Shown here in pieces: positions 37,352 through 45,005 of a stretch of DNA of 64,000 nucleotides. The DNA comes from Pseudocitrobacter corydidari. Lineage in GTDB: Bacteria; Pseudomonadota; Gammaproteobacteria; Enterobacterales; Enterobacteriaceae. The notes beneath the pieces were generated by a model. That model ran no database searches, was not told where the DNA came from, and saw nothing but the letters and a program-made list of their open reading frames with translations. The position numbers and the translations under genes were made by a program. Location: assembly GCF_021172065.1 (NCBI RefSeq), contig NZ_CP087880.1, positions 3,944,583 through 4,008,582 of the forward strand. Reading direction: 5' to 3'. The first letter of the stretch is position 1. Each line of letters begins with the position of its first letter.

Positions 37352-38215
37352 TCACTCAATATTCTGAATCTGCTCGCGCATCTGCTCGATCAGAACTTTA
37401 AGCTCAATTGCAGAATTCGTGACATCCGCATTGATGGATTTCGACGCCAGCGTGTTCGACTCGCGGTTAAATTCCTGCATCATAAAGTCCAGACGGCGGC
37501 CCACGGCCTCTTTCTTCTTCAGGATGTTGTAGGTTTCTTTAACGTGCGCTTCCAGACGGTCGAGCTCTTCGGCGACGTCGATGCGCTGCGCCATCAGCAC
37601 CAGTTCTTGCTCAAGACGGTTATTTTCCAGCTGAACTTCGGCATCTTCCAGTTTGGCGACCAGGCGTTCACGCTGCCATTGCAGAATTTCCGGCATATGG
37701 GCGCGCACTTTGGCGACTTCATTGCTGACGCCTTCCAGGCGCTGCTCGATCAGCGCTTTCAGAGCCTGACCTTCTGTTTCGCGGGCGATAATGAAGGCAT
37801 CCAGCGCTTTATCCAGCGCCGAAAGAATTTCAGCGGTGATGGCGTCCAGATCTTGTTCCTGTGCCGCCATGACGCCCGGCCAGCGCAGAATATCGACCGG
37901 GTTAATCTCGCCTTCGTCGCTCTGCATTTTGACCCAGTTCGCCGCGTTAACCAGCTGCTTAGCCAGTTTCTCGTTGAGGATCAGTTCGCCCTGCGCGCTG
38001 GCGTCAGGCTCAAAACGCAGGGTGCATTCAACTTTACCGCGCGTCAGACGCGTGCGCAGCCGCTCGCGGACAACCGGCTCCAGGCTGCGGAACTGTACCG
38101 GCAGACGGAAATAGGTTTCTAGATAACGCTGGTTTACTGAGCGCAGTTCCCAGGCGGCGCTGCCCCACTGGCCCTTGATTTCATGGCGGGCGTAGGCGGT
38201 CATACTGCGGATCAT
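37352..38215 (-). CDS. yicC: Endoribonuclease YicC family protein
   Basis: This is the 287-residue YicC protein, a widely conserved family with endoribonuclease activity that has been tied to decay of the sRNA RyhB. The protein starts MIRSMTAYAR at 38215, contains LRSVNQRYLETYFRLP, and ends with the conserved KKKEAVGRRLDFMMQEFNRE. An upstream in-frame ATG at 38314 would add 33 residues unlike the family and overlap the rph promoter region. It is divergent from rph. Confidence 0.96.
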   Translation of the reverse strand: MIRSMTAYARHEIKGQWGSAAWELRSVNQRYLETYFRLPVQFRSLEPVVRERLRTRLTRGKVECTLRFEPDASAQGELILNEKLAKQLVNAANWVKMQSDEGEINPVDILRWPGVMAAQEQDLDAITAEILSALDKALDAFIIARETEGQALKALIEQRLEGVSNEVAKVRAHMPEILQWQRERLVAKLEDAEVQLENNRLEQELVLMAQRIDVAEELDRLEAHVKETYNILKKKEAVGRRLDFMMQEFNRESNTLASKSINADVTNSAIELKVLIEQMREQIQNIE

Positions 38216-38340
38216 AGACGTTCCTGTTTTTAAAGGAGTGATGGAGGGATTATAGCTATCCCTCACCTGCCAGGATAGGAATAACCGCCGGAAGTCCGTA
38301 TAATGCGCAGCCACATTCGTTTCAAGCCGGAGATTTTATC

Positions 38341-39057
38341 ATGCGTCCAGCAGGCCGTAGCGCTAACCAGGTGCGTCCCGTCACCCTGACCCGTAATTAC
38401 ACAAAACACGCTGAAGGCTCCGTGCTCGTCGAATTCGGTGAAACCAAAGTCCTGTGCACCGCGTCTGTTGAAGAGAGCGTGCCCCGTTTCCTGAAAGGTC
38501 AGGGCCAGGGTTGGATCACCGCAGAATATGGCATGCTGCCGCGCGCCACGCACACCCGTAACGCGCGTGAAGCGGCGAAGGGCAAGCAGGGCGGCCGTAC
38601 CATGGAAATTCAGCGCCTGATCGCGCGCGCGCTGCGTGCGGCGGTTGATCTGAAAGCGCTGGGCGAATTCACCATTACCCTCGACTGCGACGTAATCCAG
38701 GCCGATGGCGGCACCCGTACTGCGTCTATCACTGGTGCCTGCGTGGCACTGGCCGATGCGCTGAACAAACTGGTTGCTGCCGGTAAACTGAAAACCAACC
38801 CAATGAAAGGGATGGTGGCTGCGGTTTCCGTTGGCATTGTCGACGGTGAAGCGCGTTGTGACCTCGAGTACGTTGAAGATTCGGCGGCAGAAACCGACAT
38901 GAACGTGGTGATGATGGAAGATGGCCGCATGATTGAGGTGCAGGGCACCGCAGAGGGCGAGCCGTTCAGCCACGAAGAGCTACTTACCCTGCTGGCATTG
39001 GCCCGAGGGGGTATCGAATCCATTGTAGCGACGCAGAAGGCGGCGCTGGAAAACTGA
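38341..39057 (+). CDS. rph: RNase PH
   Basis: RNase PH is a phosphorolytic 3'-5' exoribonuclease that trims tRNA 3' ends. The full 238 residues are present without the frameshift known in E. coli K-12. It starts MRPAGRSANQVRPVTLTRNY and includes LDCDVIQADGGTRTASITG, with the phosphate site GGTRT. It is translated into the pyrE leader, so its ribosomes couple to the pyrE attenuator. Confidence 0.98.
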   Translation: MRPAGRSANQVRPVTLTRNYTKHAEGSVLVEFGETKVLCTASVEESVPRFLKGQGQGWITAEYGMLPRATHTRNAREAAKGKQGGRTMEIQRLIARALRAAVDLKALGEFTITLDCDVIQADGGTRTASITGACVALADALNKLVAAGKLKTNPMKGMVAAVSVGIVDGEARCDLEYVEDSAAETDMNVVMMEDGRMIEVQGTAEGEPFSHEELLTLLALARGGIESIVATQKAALEN

Positions 39058-39062
39058 TTTTT

Positions 39063-39090
39063 AAGGCGACTGATGAGTCGCCTTTTTTTT
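39063..39090 (+). terminator. pyrE attenuator after rph
   Basis: AAGGCGACT/AGTCGCCTT stem with loop GATG and eight T, located 6 nt after the rph stop and 31 nt before pyrE. In E. coli UTP-sensitive pausing and rph translation decide read-through here; the architecture is the same. Confidence 0.93.
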
Positions 39091-39121
39091 GTCCGTAGAA
39101 AAGTAAGTAAGGAGCGAATCC

Positions 39122-39763
39122 ATGAAACCGTATCAGCGCCAGTTTATTGAATTTGCGCTTAGCAAGCAGGTACTGAAGTTTGGCGAATTTACGCTGAAAT
39201 CCGGGCGCAAGAGCCCCTATTTCTTCAACGCCGGGCTGTTTAATACCGGGCGCGATCTGGCGTTGTTAGGCCGCTTCTATGCCGAAGCGCTGGTCGATTC
39301 CGCGATCGATTTTGACCTGCTGTTTGGCCCGGCCTACAAAGGTATTCCAATTGCCACCACCACGGCTGTTGCGCTGGCGGAGCATCACGACCGCGATCTG
39401 CCGTACTGCTTTAACCGCAAAGAAGCGAAAGATCACGGCGAGGGCGGCAGCCTGGTAGGTAGCCCGCTCCAGGGGCGCGTGATGCTGGTGGATGATGTGA
39501 TCACCGCAGGCACGGCAATCCGTGAATCAATGGAAATTATTCAGGCCAACGGCGCAACGCTTGCCGGCGTGCTGATCTCTCTCGATCGTCAGGAGCGTGG
39601 CCGTGGCGAGATTTCTGCGATTCAGGAAGTGGAGCGCGACTACGGTTGCAAAGTTATCTCCATCATCACCCTGAAAGACCTGATTGCGTATCTGGAAGAA
39701 AAACCAGAAATGGCCGAGCATCTGGCCGCTGTGCGCGCTTATCGCGAAGCGTACGGCGTCTGA
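39122..39763 (+). CDS. pyrE: Orotate phosphoribosyltransferase
   Basis: PyrE converts orotate and PRPP to orotidine 5'-phosphate in pyrimidine synthesis. The 213-residue type I PRTase has the PRPP-binding MLVDDVITAGTAIRES (about residues 121-136) and the FNRKEAKDHGEGG loop. ATG at 39122 follows AAGGAG. In E. coli slmA follows directly; here a hairpin and a retron intervene. Confidence 0.99.
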   Translation: MKPYQRQFIEFALSKQVLKFGEFTLKSGRKSPYFFNAGLFNTGRDLALLGRFYAEALVDSAIDFDLLFGPAYKGIPIATTTAVALAEHHDRDLPYCFNRKEAKDHGEGGSLVGSPLQGRVMLVDDVITAGTAIRESMEIIQANGATLAGVLISLDRQERGRGEISAIQEVERDYGCKVISIITLKDLIAYLEEKPEMAEHLAAVRAYREAYGV

Positions 39764-39765
39764 TC

Positions 39766-39799
39766 CATCACGCTGCGGGTATCCGCCCGCAGCGTGATG
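39766..39799. terminator. 34-nt palindrome directly after pyrE
   Basis: Perfect 14-bp stem CATCACGCTGCGGG/CCCGCAGCGTGATG with loop TATCCG, starting 2 nt after the pyrE stop. There is no T run, so it is more an mRNA-stabilising or boundary hairpin than a classical terminator. Confidence 0.8.
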
Positions 39800-39827
39800 T
39801 GCCGAATAGTTTTCCCCGCAATGCCCA

Positions 39828-39836
39828 TGCTATGCT
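39828..39836 (+). promoter_or_regulatory. Probable extended -10 promoter of the retron
   Basis: TGCTATGCT is an extended -10 element (TGnTATGCT) ending 4 nt before the a1 repeat, so transcription would start at or near the first base of the msr RNA. The -35 region is poor, as is usual for extended -10 promoters. Confidence 0.5.
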
Positions 39837-39840
39837 TTCT

Positions 39841-40032
39841 GTGCCAGCAGTGGCGATAGCGTTTCTGGAGTTTTCCAGAAGGGTCGGCGAGTCGCCGACT
39901 TAACGCCCGCAGTTCACTCATATACCCAAAGCCGTTCCATTGTACCTCGGCACGTTTCACGTGCGCGCGCTGTCGCGCGAAGTACATTTCCACGCCTTCG
40001 GGATGGTTTTCGAGTATCGCCGCTGTTGGCAC
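39841..40032 (+). ncRNA. Retron msr-msd RNA (msDNA template/primer)
   Basis: The outer inverted repeats a1 (39841-39858, GTGCCAGCAGTGGCGATA) and a2 (40015-40032, TATCGCCGCTGTTGGCAC) pair over 18 nt with two G-U wobbles. Right after a1 comes the AGC context with the candidate branching G at 39859. Two msr hairpins follow: TTCTGGA/TCCAGAA (39863-39880) and GTCGGCG/CGCCGAC (39883-39899). The msd part (about 39905-40014, near 110 nt) holds TGTAC...GTACA (39941-39945 with 39982-39986) enclosing GCACGT/ACGTGC and GCGCG/CGCGC stems. This is the canonical order a1-msr-msd-a2 before a reverse transcriptase. Confidence 0.85.
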
Positions 40033-40061
40033 CCACTTTTCTCAGCGATGTGGAGCGTTGA

Positions 40062-41021
40062 ATGGATGCGACCCGGGTTTGCCTTCTGGCGCTGGACTTA
40101 TTTAGCTCTCCGGGCTGGAGCGCGAACGAAGAGATACGCAGGCTGTATGCACTCAGCAACAGCACGGCGAAGCATTACCGCCCCATCATTTTGTCGAAAC
40201 GCGACGGCGGTGAGCGGCAGATCCTGGCACCTGATTACCTGCTCAAAACCGTGCAGCGCAATATCCTGAAGAACGTCCTCGCGCAATTCCCGGTTTCACC
40301 CTATGCAACGGCCTATCGCCCCGGCAGTACTGTGGCGCACAACGCGCGGCCTCATCTTTCTCAACCGCAGATCCTGAAGCTTGATATTGAAGGCTTTTTT
40401 GACAATATCAGCTGGCTACAGGTATGGCGAGTTTTCCGGCAGACCACATTGCCCAACGCCGTAGTGACGATGCTGACCCACCTTTGCTGCTATCGCGATG
40501 CGTTACCGCAGGGGGCGGCCACCTCGCCGGCGATCTCGAACCTGGTCATGCAGAGTTTTGATGAACGGATGGGCCGCTGGTGCCAGGAGCGCCACATTGC
40601 CTACACGCGTTACTGCGACGATATGACCTTTTCCGGCGAGTTTTCCGCCCGGCTGGTGCGCATTAAAGTCGCTGCGCTGCTGGCTGAAAGCGGGTTTCGG
40701 CTGAATAAACGCAAAACAGTGCAGATACCCGCGCATAAACAACAGACGGTGACGGGTATCGTGGTGAACGAAAAGCTGCAACTTTCCCGCGAACAGCGGC
40801 GATTACTGCGCCAGGAAGTGCATTTCTGCCGGAAATTTGGCGTTGTGTCGCACCTTAGTCGCAGCGGTCATCCAACAGAATCGGCTCTGCGTTATCTTCA
40901 GCGTTTGCAGGGGAAAATAGCCTGGCTGCTACAGATTAACCCGGACGATTGCGCGTTCAGGCAGGCGCTGCGTGATGTGCAGCAAATGATAAGGCAGATT
41001 GCTCTGCCTGAGACACGTTAG
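40062..41021 (+). CDS. Retron reverse transcriptase, Ec107 (Eco5)-like
   Basis: This 319-residue reverse transcriptase would make msDNA from the adjacent RNA. The catalytic motifs are in order: LDIEGFFDN (107-115, Asp108), LPQGAATSPAISNL (148-161) and TRYCDD (182-187, the active-site Asp pair). Both retron-specific motifs are present: NAxxH as NARPH (94-98) and VTG (230-232). ATG at 40062 follows GGAG. Length and position between pyrE and slmA(ttk) match what I recall for E. coli retron-Ec107. Its stop codon overlaps the slmA stop on the opposite strand, and there is no adjacent effector gene. Confidence 0.93.
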   Translation: MDATRVCLLALDLFSSPGWSANEEIRRLYALSNSTAKHYRPIILSKRDGGERQILAPDYLLKTVQRNILKNVLAQFPVSPYATAYRPGSTVAHNARPHLSQPQILKLDIEGFFDNISWLQVWRVFRQTTLPNAVVTMLTHLCCYRDALPQGAATSPAISNLVMQSFDERMGRWCQERHIAYTRYCDDMTFSGEFSARLVRIKVAALLAESGFRLNKRKTVQIPAHKQQTVTGIVVNEKLQLSREQRRLLRQEVHFCRKFGVVSHLSRSGHPTESALRYLQRLQGKIAWLLQINPDDCAFRQALRDVQQMIRQIALPETR

Positions 41022-41614
41022 CGAAGCTGCATGGCCATGAGCGGCCAGCGGGCATCAAAATCGTCGGTGGGGCGATATTTGAATTCGCTGCGGACAAAGC
41101 GAGAGAGCATGCCTTCACAGAAGGCGAGCAGCTGGCTTGCCAGCAGGGTTTCATCCGTCTCGTAGCCTTCGCCTTCACGCATTTTTCGCTCGCGCAGCAC
41201 CTGGCGCAACTGGGCTTCAATGCGTTCAAAAAGTTGATTGATGCGTCCCTGCAGGCGGTCCTGCTCGAACATCAACGCGTGGCCGGTGAGAATACGCGTC
41301 AGGCCAGGGTTACGCTCACCAAATCCGAGGATCAGCAAAACAATCAGGCGCAGGCGCGCGGTGGTGTCCTTTTCATCCTTTAAAATCAGGTTGATGCGGG
41401 TAATCAGGCTATCTTCGATAAACTCGATAAGGCTATCGAACATGCGTGTCTTGCTGGGAAAGTGGCGGTAGAGCGCCGCTTCGGAAACGCCAACAGAAGC
41501 CGCCAATTTTGCCGTGGTAATGCGTTGGCTACCATCACTGGATTCAAGCATTAGCGCCAGAGATTGAAGTATTTCTTCGCGACGATTCCGTTTCGCAGTT
41601 TGCTTTTCTGCCAT
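41018..41614 (-). CDS. slmA: Nucleoid occlusion factor SlmA
   Basis: SlmA is a TetR-fold DNA-binding protein that, on its chromosomal sites, blocks FtsZ assembly over the nucleoid. The 198-residue protein has the N-terminal HTH (RITTAKLAASVGVSEAALYRH, about 31-51) and the FtsZ/C-terminal-binding dimer domain. It was formerly ttk. Its 3' end abuts the retron. Confidence 0.98.
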   Translation of the reverse strand: MAEKQTAKRNRREEILQSLALMLESSDGSQRITTAKLAASVGVSEAALYRHFPSKTRMFDSLIEFIEDSLITRINLILKDEKDTTARLRLIVLLILGFGERNPGLTRILTGHALMFEQDRLQGRINQLFERIEAQLRQVLRERKMREGEGYETDETLLASQLLAFCEGMLSRFVRSEFKYRPTDDFDARWPLMAMQLR

Positions 41615-41767
41615 GTTCTAAAATACCCCTGAAAATAAATGCTCGTCAGGCAGACATCCACACAGTGACCGCAAATCCGAGTTTGCAGTGATGTTATTGC
41701 ATTATGACGCTGTGGGATGCGTTCAAATGTCTCTGCCCCGCGTGACGCCGGGCAGAGGCAGGACCGG

Positions 41768-42226
41768 TTACTGACGCCCGGAGTGGCCGAAGCCGCCTTC
41801 GCCACGTTCGGTGGCATCGAAATCTTCAACCAGATTAAACTCGGCCTGCACGACCGGGACAATAATCATTTGTGCGACGCGTTCACCAGGTTCGATGGTG
41901 AAGGTGGTTTGCCCACGGTTCCAGATAGAGACCATCAGTTGCCCCTGATAATCGGAATCGATAAGGCCGACCAGGTTACCCAGAACGATACCGTGTTTAT
42001 GGCCCAGACCCGAGCGCGGCAGCATCATCGCCGCCAGAGAAGGATCGGCGATATGAATCGCCAGACCGGTCGGCAGCAGTGTCGTTTGACCCGGTTCCAG
42101 CACGATTGCGCTATCAAGGCAGGCACGCAGATCAAGCCCGGCAGAGCCAGGGGTTGCATAGGTCGGCAGCGGGAATTCCTGACCAATACGCGGGTCCAGA
42201 ATCTTAACGTCGATTTTTTTCATCAT
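41768..42226 (-). CDS. dut: dUTP pyrophosphatase
   Basis: Dut hydrolyses dUTP to dUMP, keeping uracil out of DNA and feeding dTMP synthesis. The 151-152-residue trimer subunit shows the five conserved motifs, including AGLDLRA, PRSGLGHKHG, GLIDSDYQGQL, ERVAQMI and the C-terminal RGEGGFGHSGR. Starts MMKKID at 42226 or MKKID at 42223; it overlaps the end of coaBC by about 20 nt. Confidence 0.98.
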   Translation of the reverse strand: MMKKIDVKILDPRIGQEFPLPTYATPGSAGLDLRACLDSAIVLEPGQTTLLPTGLAIHIADPSLAAMMLPRSGLGHKHGIVLGNLVGLIDSDYQGQLMVSIWNRGQTTFTIEPGERVAQMIIVPVVQAEFNLVEDFDATERGEGGFGHSGRQ

Positions 42227-43427
42227 AACGGGTAACGATCTCGTTCAGTAAAAGTTGGCCCAGCAGCGCTTTGCTGCTTAACGGTAAGCGTTTATCGCCG
42301 TCCTGCCAGAAAAGGTGTAATGCGTTGTTATCGCTATTAAAGCCTTGATTTGTCTGTGATACATCGTTAGCGCAGATCAGATCGAGGTTTTTGCGGGCGC
42401 GTTTTTGCCGCGCATATTCTTCCACATTATTCGTTTCGGCGGCAAATCCGACGACGTAAGGGCGGTTCGTTTTTAGCGCTGCAACGCCTGCTACGATGTC
42501 CGGGTTTTTCACCATTTTGATAATAAATTCATCGCCCTGCGTGTCCTGCTTTTTAATTTTTTCATCGGCAATGACGGCGGCACGATAATCCGCCACGGCG
42601 GCACAGCCAATGAAAATATGCTGTTTTTGTGCGCCGGCCTGAACGGCTGCATCCATCTCCTGCGCGGTCGTCACGTCAATGCGCTGCACAAAAGCGGGCG
42701 TCGCGAGCGACACCGGGCCGCTTACCAGGGTGACATTTGCGCCGCGCTGAGCGGCTGCCTCGGCAATAGCAAAGCCCATCTTACCGGAGCTGTGATTGCT
42801 GATATAGCGAACGGGATCTAACGGCTCGCGGGTGGGGCCCGCGGTAATCATGATGTTCAGATGTTGCAGATCTTTGACAGGTGAAAAATGCGCCGCAGCC
42901 ATATCAACGATGGTTAACGGGTCGAGCATGCGGCCCGGCCCGATATCGCCACAGGCCTGGCTGCCGCTGTCCGGGCCCCAGATAAGCAGGTCACGAGATG
43001 CCAGAACTGACAGATTATGCTGCGTGGCCGCCGCACGATACATCTGTTGATTCATCGCGGGCACTACGGCAACCGGCGATGGCGTCGCCAGGCAAATGGT
43101 GGAAACCAGGTCGTTAGCCATACCGGCCGCTACGCGAGCGATGAGGTCCGCCGTGGCGGGGGCGAGAATCACGAGATCCGCCCATTTTCCCAACTCGATG
43201 TGGCCCATTGCCGCTTCTGCCGCCGGGTCGAGCAGGCTGTCGGACACCGGATAACCGGAGACGGCTTGCAGGCTTAGCGGGGTGATGAAAGCTTTCGCCG
43301 CCTCGGTCATGGCAACGCGCACTTCGGCGCCACGGTCACGCAAACGGCGCACCAGTTCGGGGGCTTTATAGGCCGCGATACCGCCGCTCACGCCGAGAAC
43401 AATTTTTTTTCCGGCCAGGCTCATCAT
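42204..43427 (-). CDS. coaBC: Bifunctional phosphopantothenoylcysteine synthetase/decarboxylase
   Basis: CoaBC (Dfp) carries out two successive steps of coenzyme A synthesis. The 407-residue protein has the N-terminal FMN decarboxylase domain (GVSGGIAAYKAPELVR, PAMNQQMY, and the catalytic Cys in SQACGDIGPGRM) and the C-terminal CTP-dependent ligase domain (ITAGPTREPLDPVRYISNHS, KMVKNPDIV). The first Met (43427) or the second (43424) may be used. It overlaps dut, so the two are translationally coupled. Confidence 0.97.
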   Translation of the reverse strand: MMSLAGKKIVLGVSGGIAAYKAPELVRRLRDRGAEVRVAMTEAAKAFITPLSLQAVSGYPVSDSLLDPAAEAAMGHIELGKWADLVILAPATADLIARVAAGMANDLVSTICLATPSPVAVVPAMNQQMYRAAATQHNLSVLASRDLLIWGPDSGSQACGDIGPGRMLDPLTIVDMAAAHFSPVKDLQHLNIMITAGPTREPLDPVRYISNHSSGKMGFAIAEAAAQRGANVTLVSGPVSLATPAFVQRIDVTTAQEMDAAVQAGAQKQHIFIGCAAVADYRAAVIADEKIKKQDTQGDEFIIKMVKNPDIVAGVAALKTNRPYVVGFAAETNNVEEYARQKRARKNLDLICANDVSQTNQGFNSDNNALHLFWQDGDKRLPLSSKALLGQLLLNEIVTRYDEKNRR

Positions 43428-43597
43428 GATTCTTTCCTGTCGAGTTCATCTGAAAGTGGGATTTTATCACAATATTTTCGGGGTCGTGCGGTTAGGGAGT
43501 ATCCACTTTGCGAGGGGCTACGCAAGAGTAAAAAGTGACCCGCGCAGGTTGTTCATTGCTGTGGCAGGATGGCGAATATTGTCAGGGAGGAGCCGTT

Positions 43598-44263
43598 ATG
43601 GATAGCTCAGGTGCGCTGATGCCGCGCGAAAAAATGCAGAAAATGGGCATCGAATCACTGTCCGATGTGGAGTTGCTGGCGCTGTTTTTGCGCACCGGCA
43701 CGCGGGACAAAGACGTCATGACCTGGTCGCGCGATCTACTGCATCACTTTGGCTCGCTGTATGAGCTGCTTTCGGCTTCGGAGCAGGACATCACCGAACA
43801 ATACGGCATGGGGCTGGCGAAGTGCGCGCAGTTAAAAGGCATTGCTGAGCTGGCGCGGCGCTATTTTAGCCTGCGGGTGCTGGCGAAGAATGCGTTACTC
43901 AGCCCGGAGATGACCCGTGAATTTTTGCAAAGTCAACTCAGTGACGAAATGCGCGAGATCTTTATCGTGATCTTTCTCGACAACCAGAATCGGGTGCTGA
44001 AACACAGCCGACTTTTTGCCGGCACACTGAGCCATGTGGAAGTGCATCCGCGCGAAATTGTACGAGAAGCCATCAAAGTGAACGCTGCGGCGGTGATCCT
44101 GGCGCATAATCATCCTTCAGGAAGTGCTGAACCCAGTAAATCAGACAGACTTATCACCGAAAGGGTGGTAAAATCATGCCAATTCATGGATATACGCGTC
44201 CTTGACCACCTCGTTATTGGGCGTGGTGAGTATGTCTCTTTTGCCGAACGCGGTTGGATTTAG
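43598..44263 (+). CDS. radC: RadC/JAMM-domain protein
   Basis: This 221-residue RadC-family protein has an N-terminal helix-hairpin-helix-like region (SLSDVELLALFLRTGTRDKD) and a C-terminal metallo JAMM/MPN domain with HNHPSGSAEPSKSD. Despite its name a direct role in DNA repair is unproven. The ATG at 43598 follows GGAGGAG; the in-frame start at 43535 would add an unrelated extension. It is divergent from coaBC. Confidence 0.95.
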   Translation: MDSSGALMPREKMQKMGIESLSDVELLALFLRTGTRDKDVMTWSRDLLHHFGSLYELLSASEQDITEQYGMGLAKCAQLKGIAELARRYFSLRVLAKNALLSPEMTREFLQSQLSDEMREIFIVIFLDNQNRVLKHSRLFAGTLSHVEVHPREIVREAIKVNAAAVILAHNHPSGSAEPSKSDRLITERVVKSCQFMDIRVLDHLVIGRGEYVSFAERGWI

Positions 44264-44306
44264 CCGATTATTACGCGATCCACCGGGATCTTTGTCTGTT
44301 CGGGAC

Positions 44307-44335
44307 TTGAGCATAACGCCGGGTCAGCGTATACT
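44307..44335 (+). promoter_or_regulatory. Promoter of rpmB-rpmG
   Basis: TTGAGC (44307-44312), 17-bp spacer, TATACT (44330-44335), about 150 bp upstream of rpmB. The spacing and boxes fit sigma-70 well, and the long leader between contains several possible stems. Confidence 0.7.
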
Positions 44336-44482
44336 ACGCCACCTTTGAGAATCTCGGGTTTGGCATTTGGGCCTGGCAATCGAGAGTTCACTTAGAACTA
44401 TGCGATGACCGGGCTGTAAAGCCTGACGAGGCGCCGATACCCCATACGAAGCTCGAGCTAATTTGATTTTTGGAGAATAGAC

Positions 44483-44719
44483 ATGTCCCGAGTCTGCCAA
44501 GTTACTGGCAAGCGTCCGGTGACCGGTAACAACCGTTCCCACGCACTGAACGCGACTAAACGCCGTTTCCTGCCGAACCTGCACTCTCACCGTTTCTGGG
44601 TTGAGAGCGAGAAGCGTTTTGTCACCCTGCGCGTATCTGCTAAAGGTATGCGTGTAATCGATAAAAAAGGCATCGATACAGTTCTTTCTGAACTGCGTGC
44701 CCGTGGCGAAAAGTACTAA
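44483..44719 (+). CDS. rpmB: 50S ribosomal protein L28
   Basis: L28 is 78 residues and begins MSRVCQVTGKRPVTGNNRSH. It is a basic large-subunit protein near the tRNA exit region. ATG follows GGAG. It is followed 20 nt later by rpmG, the usual ribosomal pair. Confidence 0.99.
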   Translation: MSRVCQVTGKRPVTGNNRSHALNATKRRFLPNLHSHRFWVESEKRFVTLRVSAKGMRVIDKKGIDTVLSELRARGEKY

Positions 44720-44739
44720 GTACTTAGAGGAAATAAATC

Positions 44740-44907
44740 ATGGCTAAAGGTATTCGTGAGAAAATCAAGCTGGTTTCTTCTGCTGGTACTGGTCACTTCT
44801 ATACCACCACGAAGAACAAACGTACTAAACCGGAAAAACTGGAACTGAAAAAATTCGATCCAGTTGTCCGTCAGCACGTTCTGTACAAAGAAGCTAAAAT
44901 CAAATAA
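44740..44907 (+). CDS. rpmG: 50S ribosomal protein L33
   Basis: L33 is a 55-residue basic protein (MAKGIREKIKLVSSAGTGHF...) with an AGAGGAAATAAATC ribosome site. It uses the zinc-free form (no CxxC pairs), as in E. coli RpmG. It is co-transcribed with rpmB and ends at a terminator before mutM. Confidence 0.98.
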   Translation: MAKGIREKIKLVSSAGTGHFYTTTKNKRTKPEKLELKKFDPVVRQHVLYKEAKIK

Positions 44908-44929
44908 TTTTAGATTCGATGTCACGAAA

Positions 44930-44955
44930 AACCTCGCCTCGGCGGGGTTTTTTGT
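44930..44955 (+). terminator. Terminator after rpmG
   Basis: ACCTCGCC...GGCGGGGT stem with a short loop, then TTTTTTGTTTT. Confidence 0.88.
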
Positions 44956-45005
44956 TTTCTGGCCGTCCCCATATTGAAGACATCAGTTAAACAGTCGGAG
45001 ACGCT

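Noticed and set aside
40062..41021. RT as part of a group II intron, DGR or CRISPR-Cas module
   Set aside because: No maturase or HNH domain, no intron ends, no variable repeat pair and no cas genes or CRISPR array nearby; retron motifs and an msr-msd are present instead.
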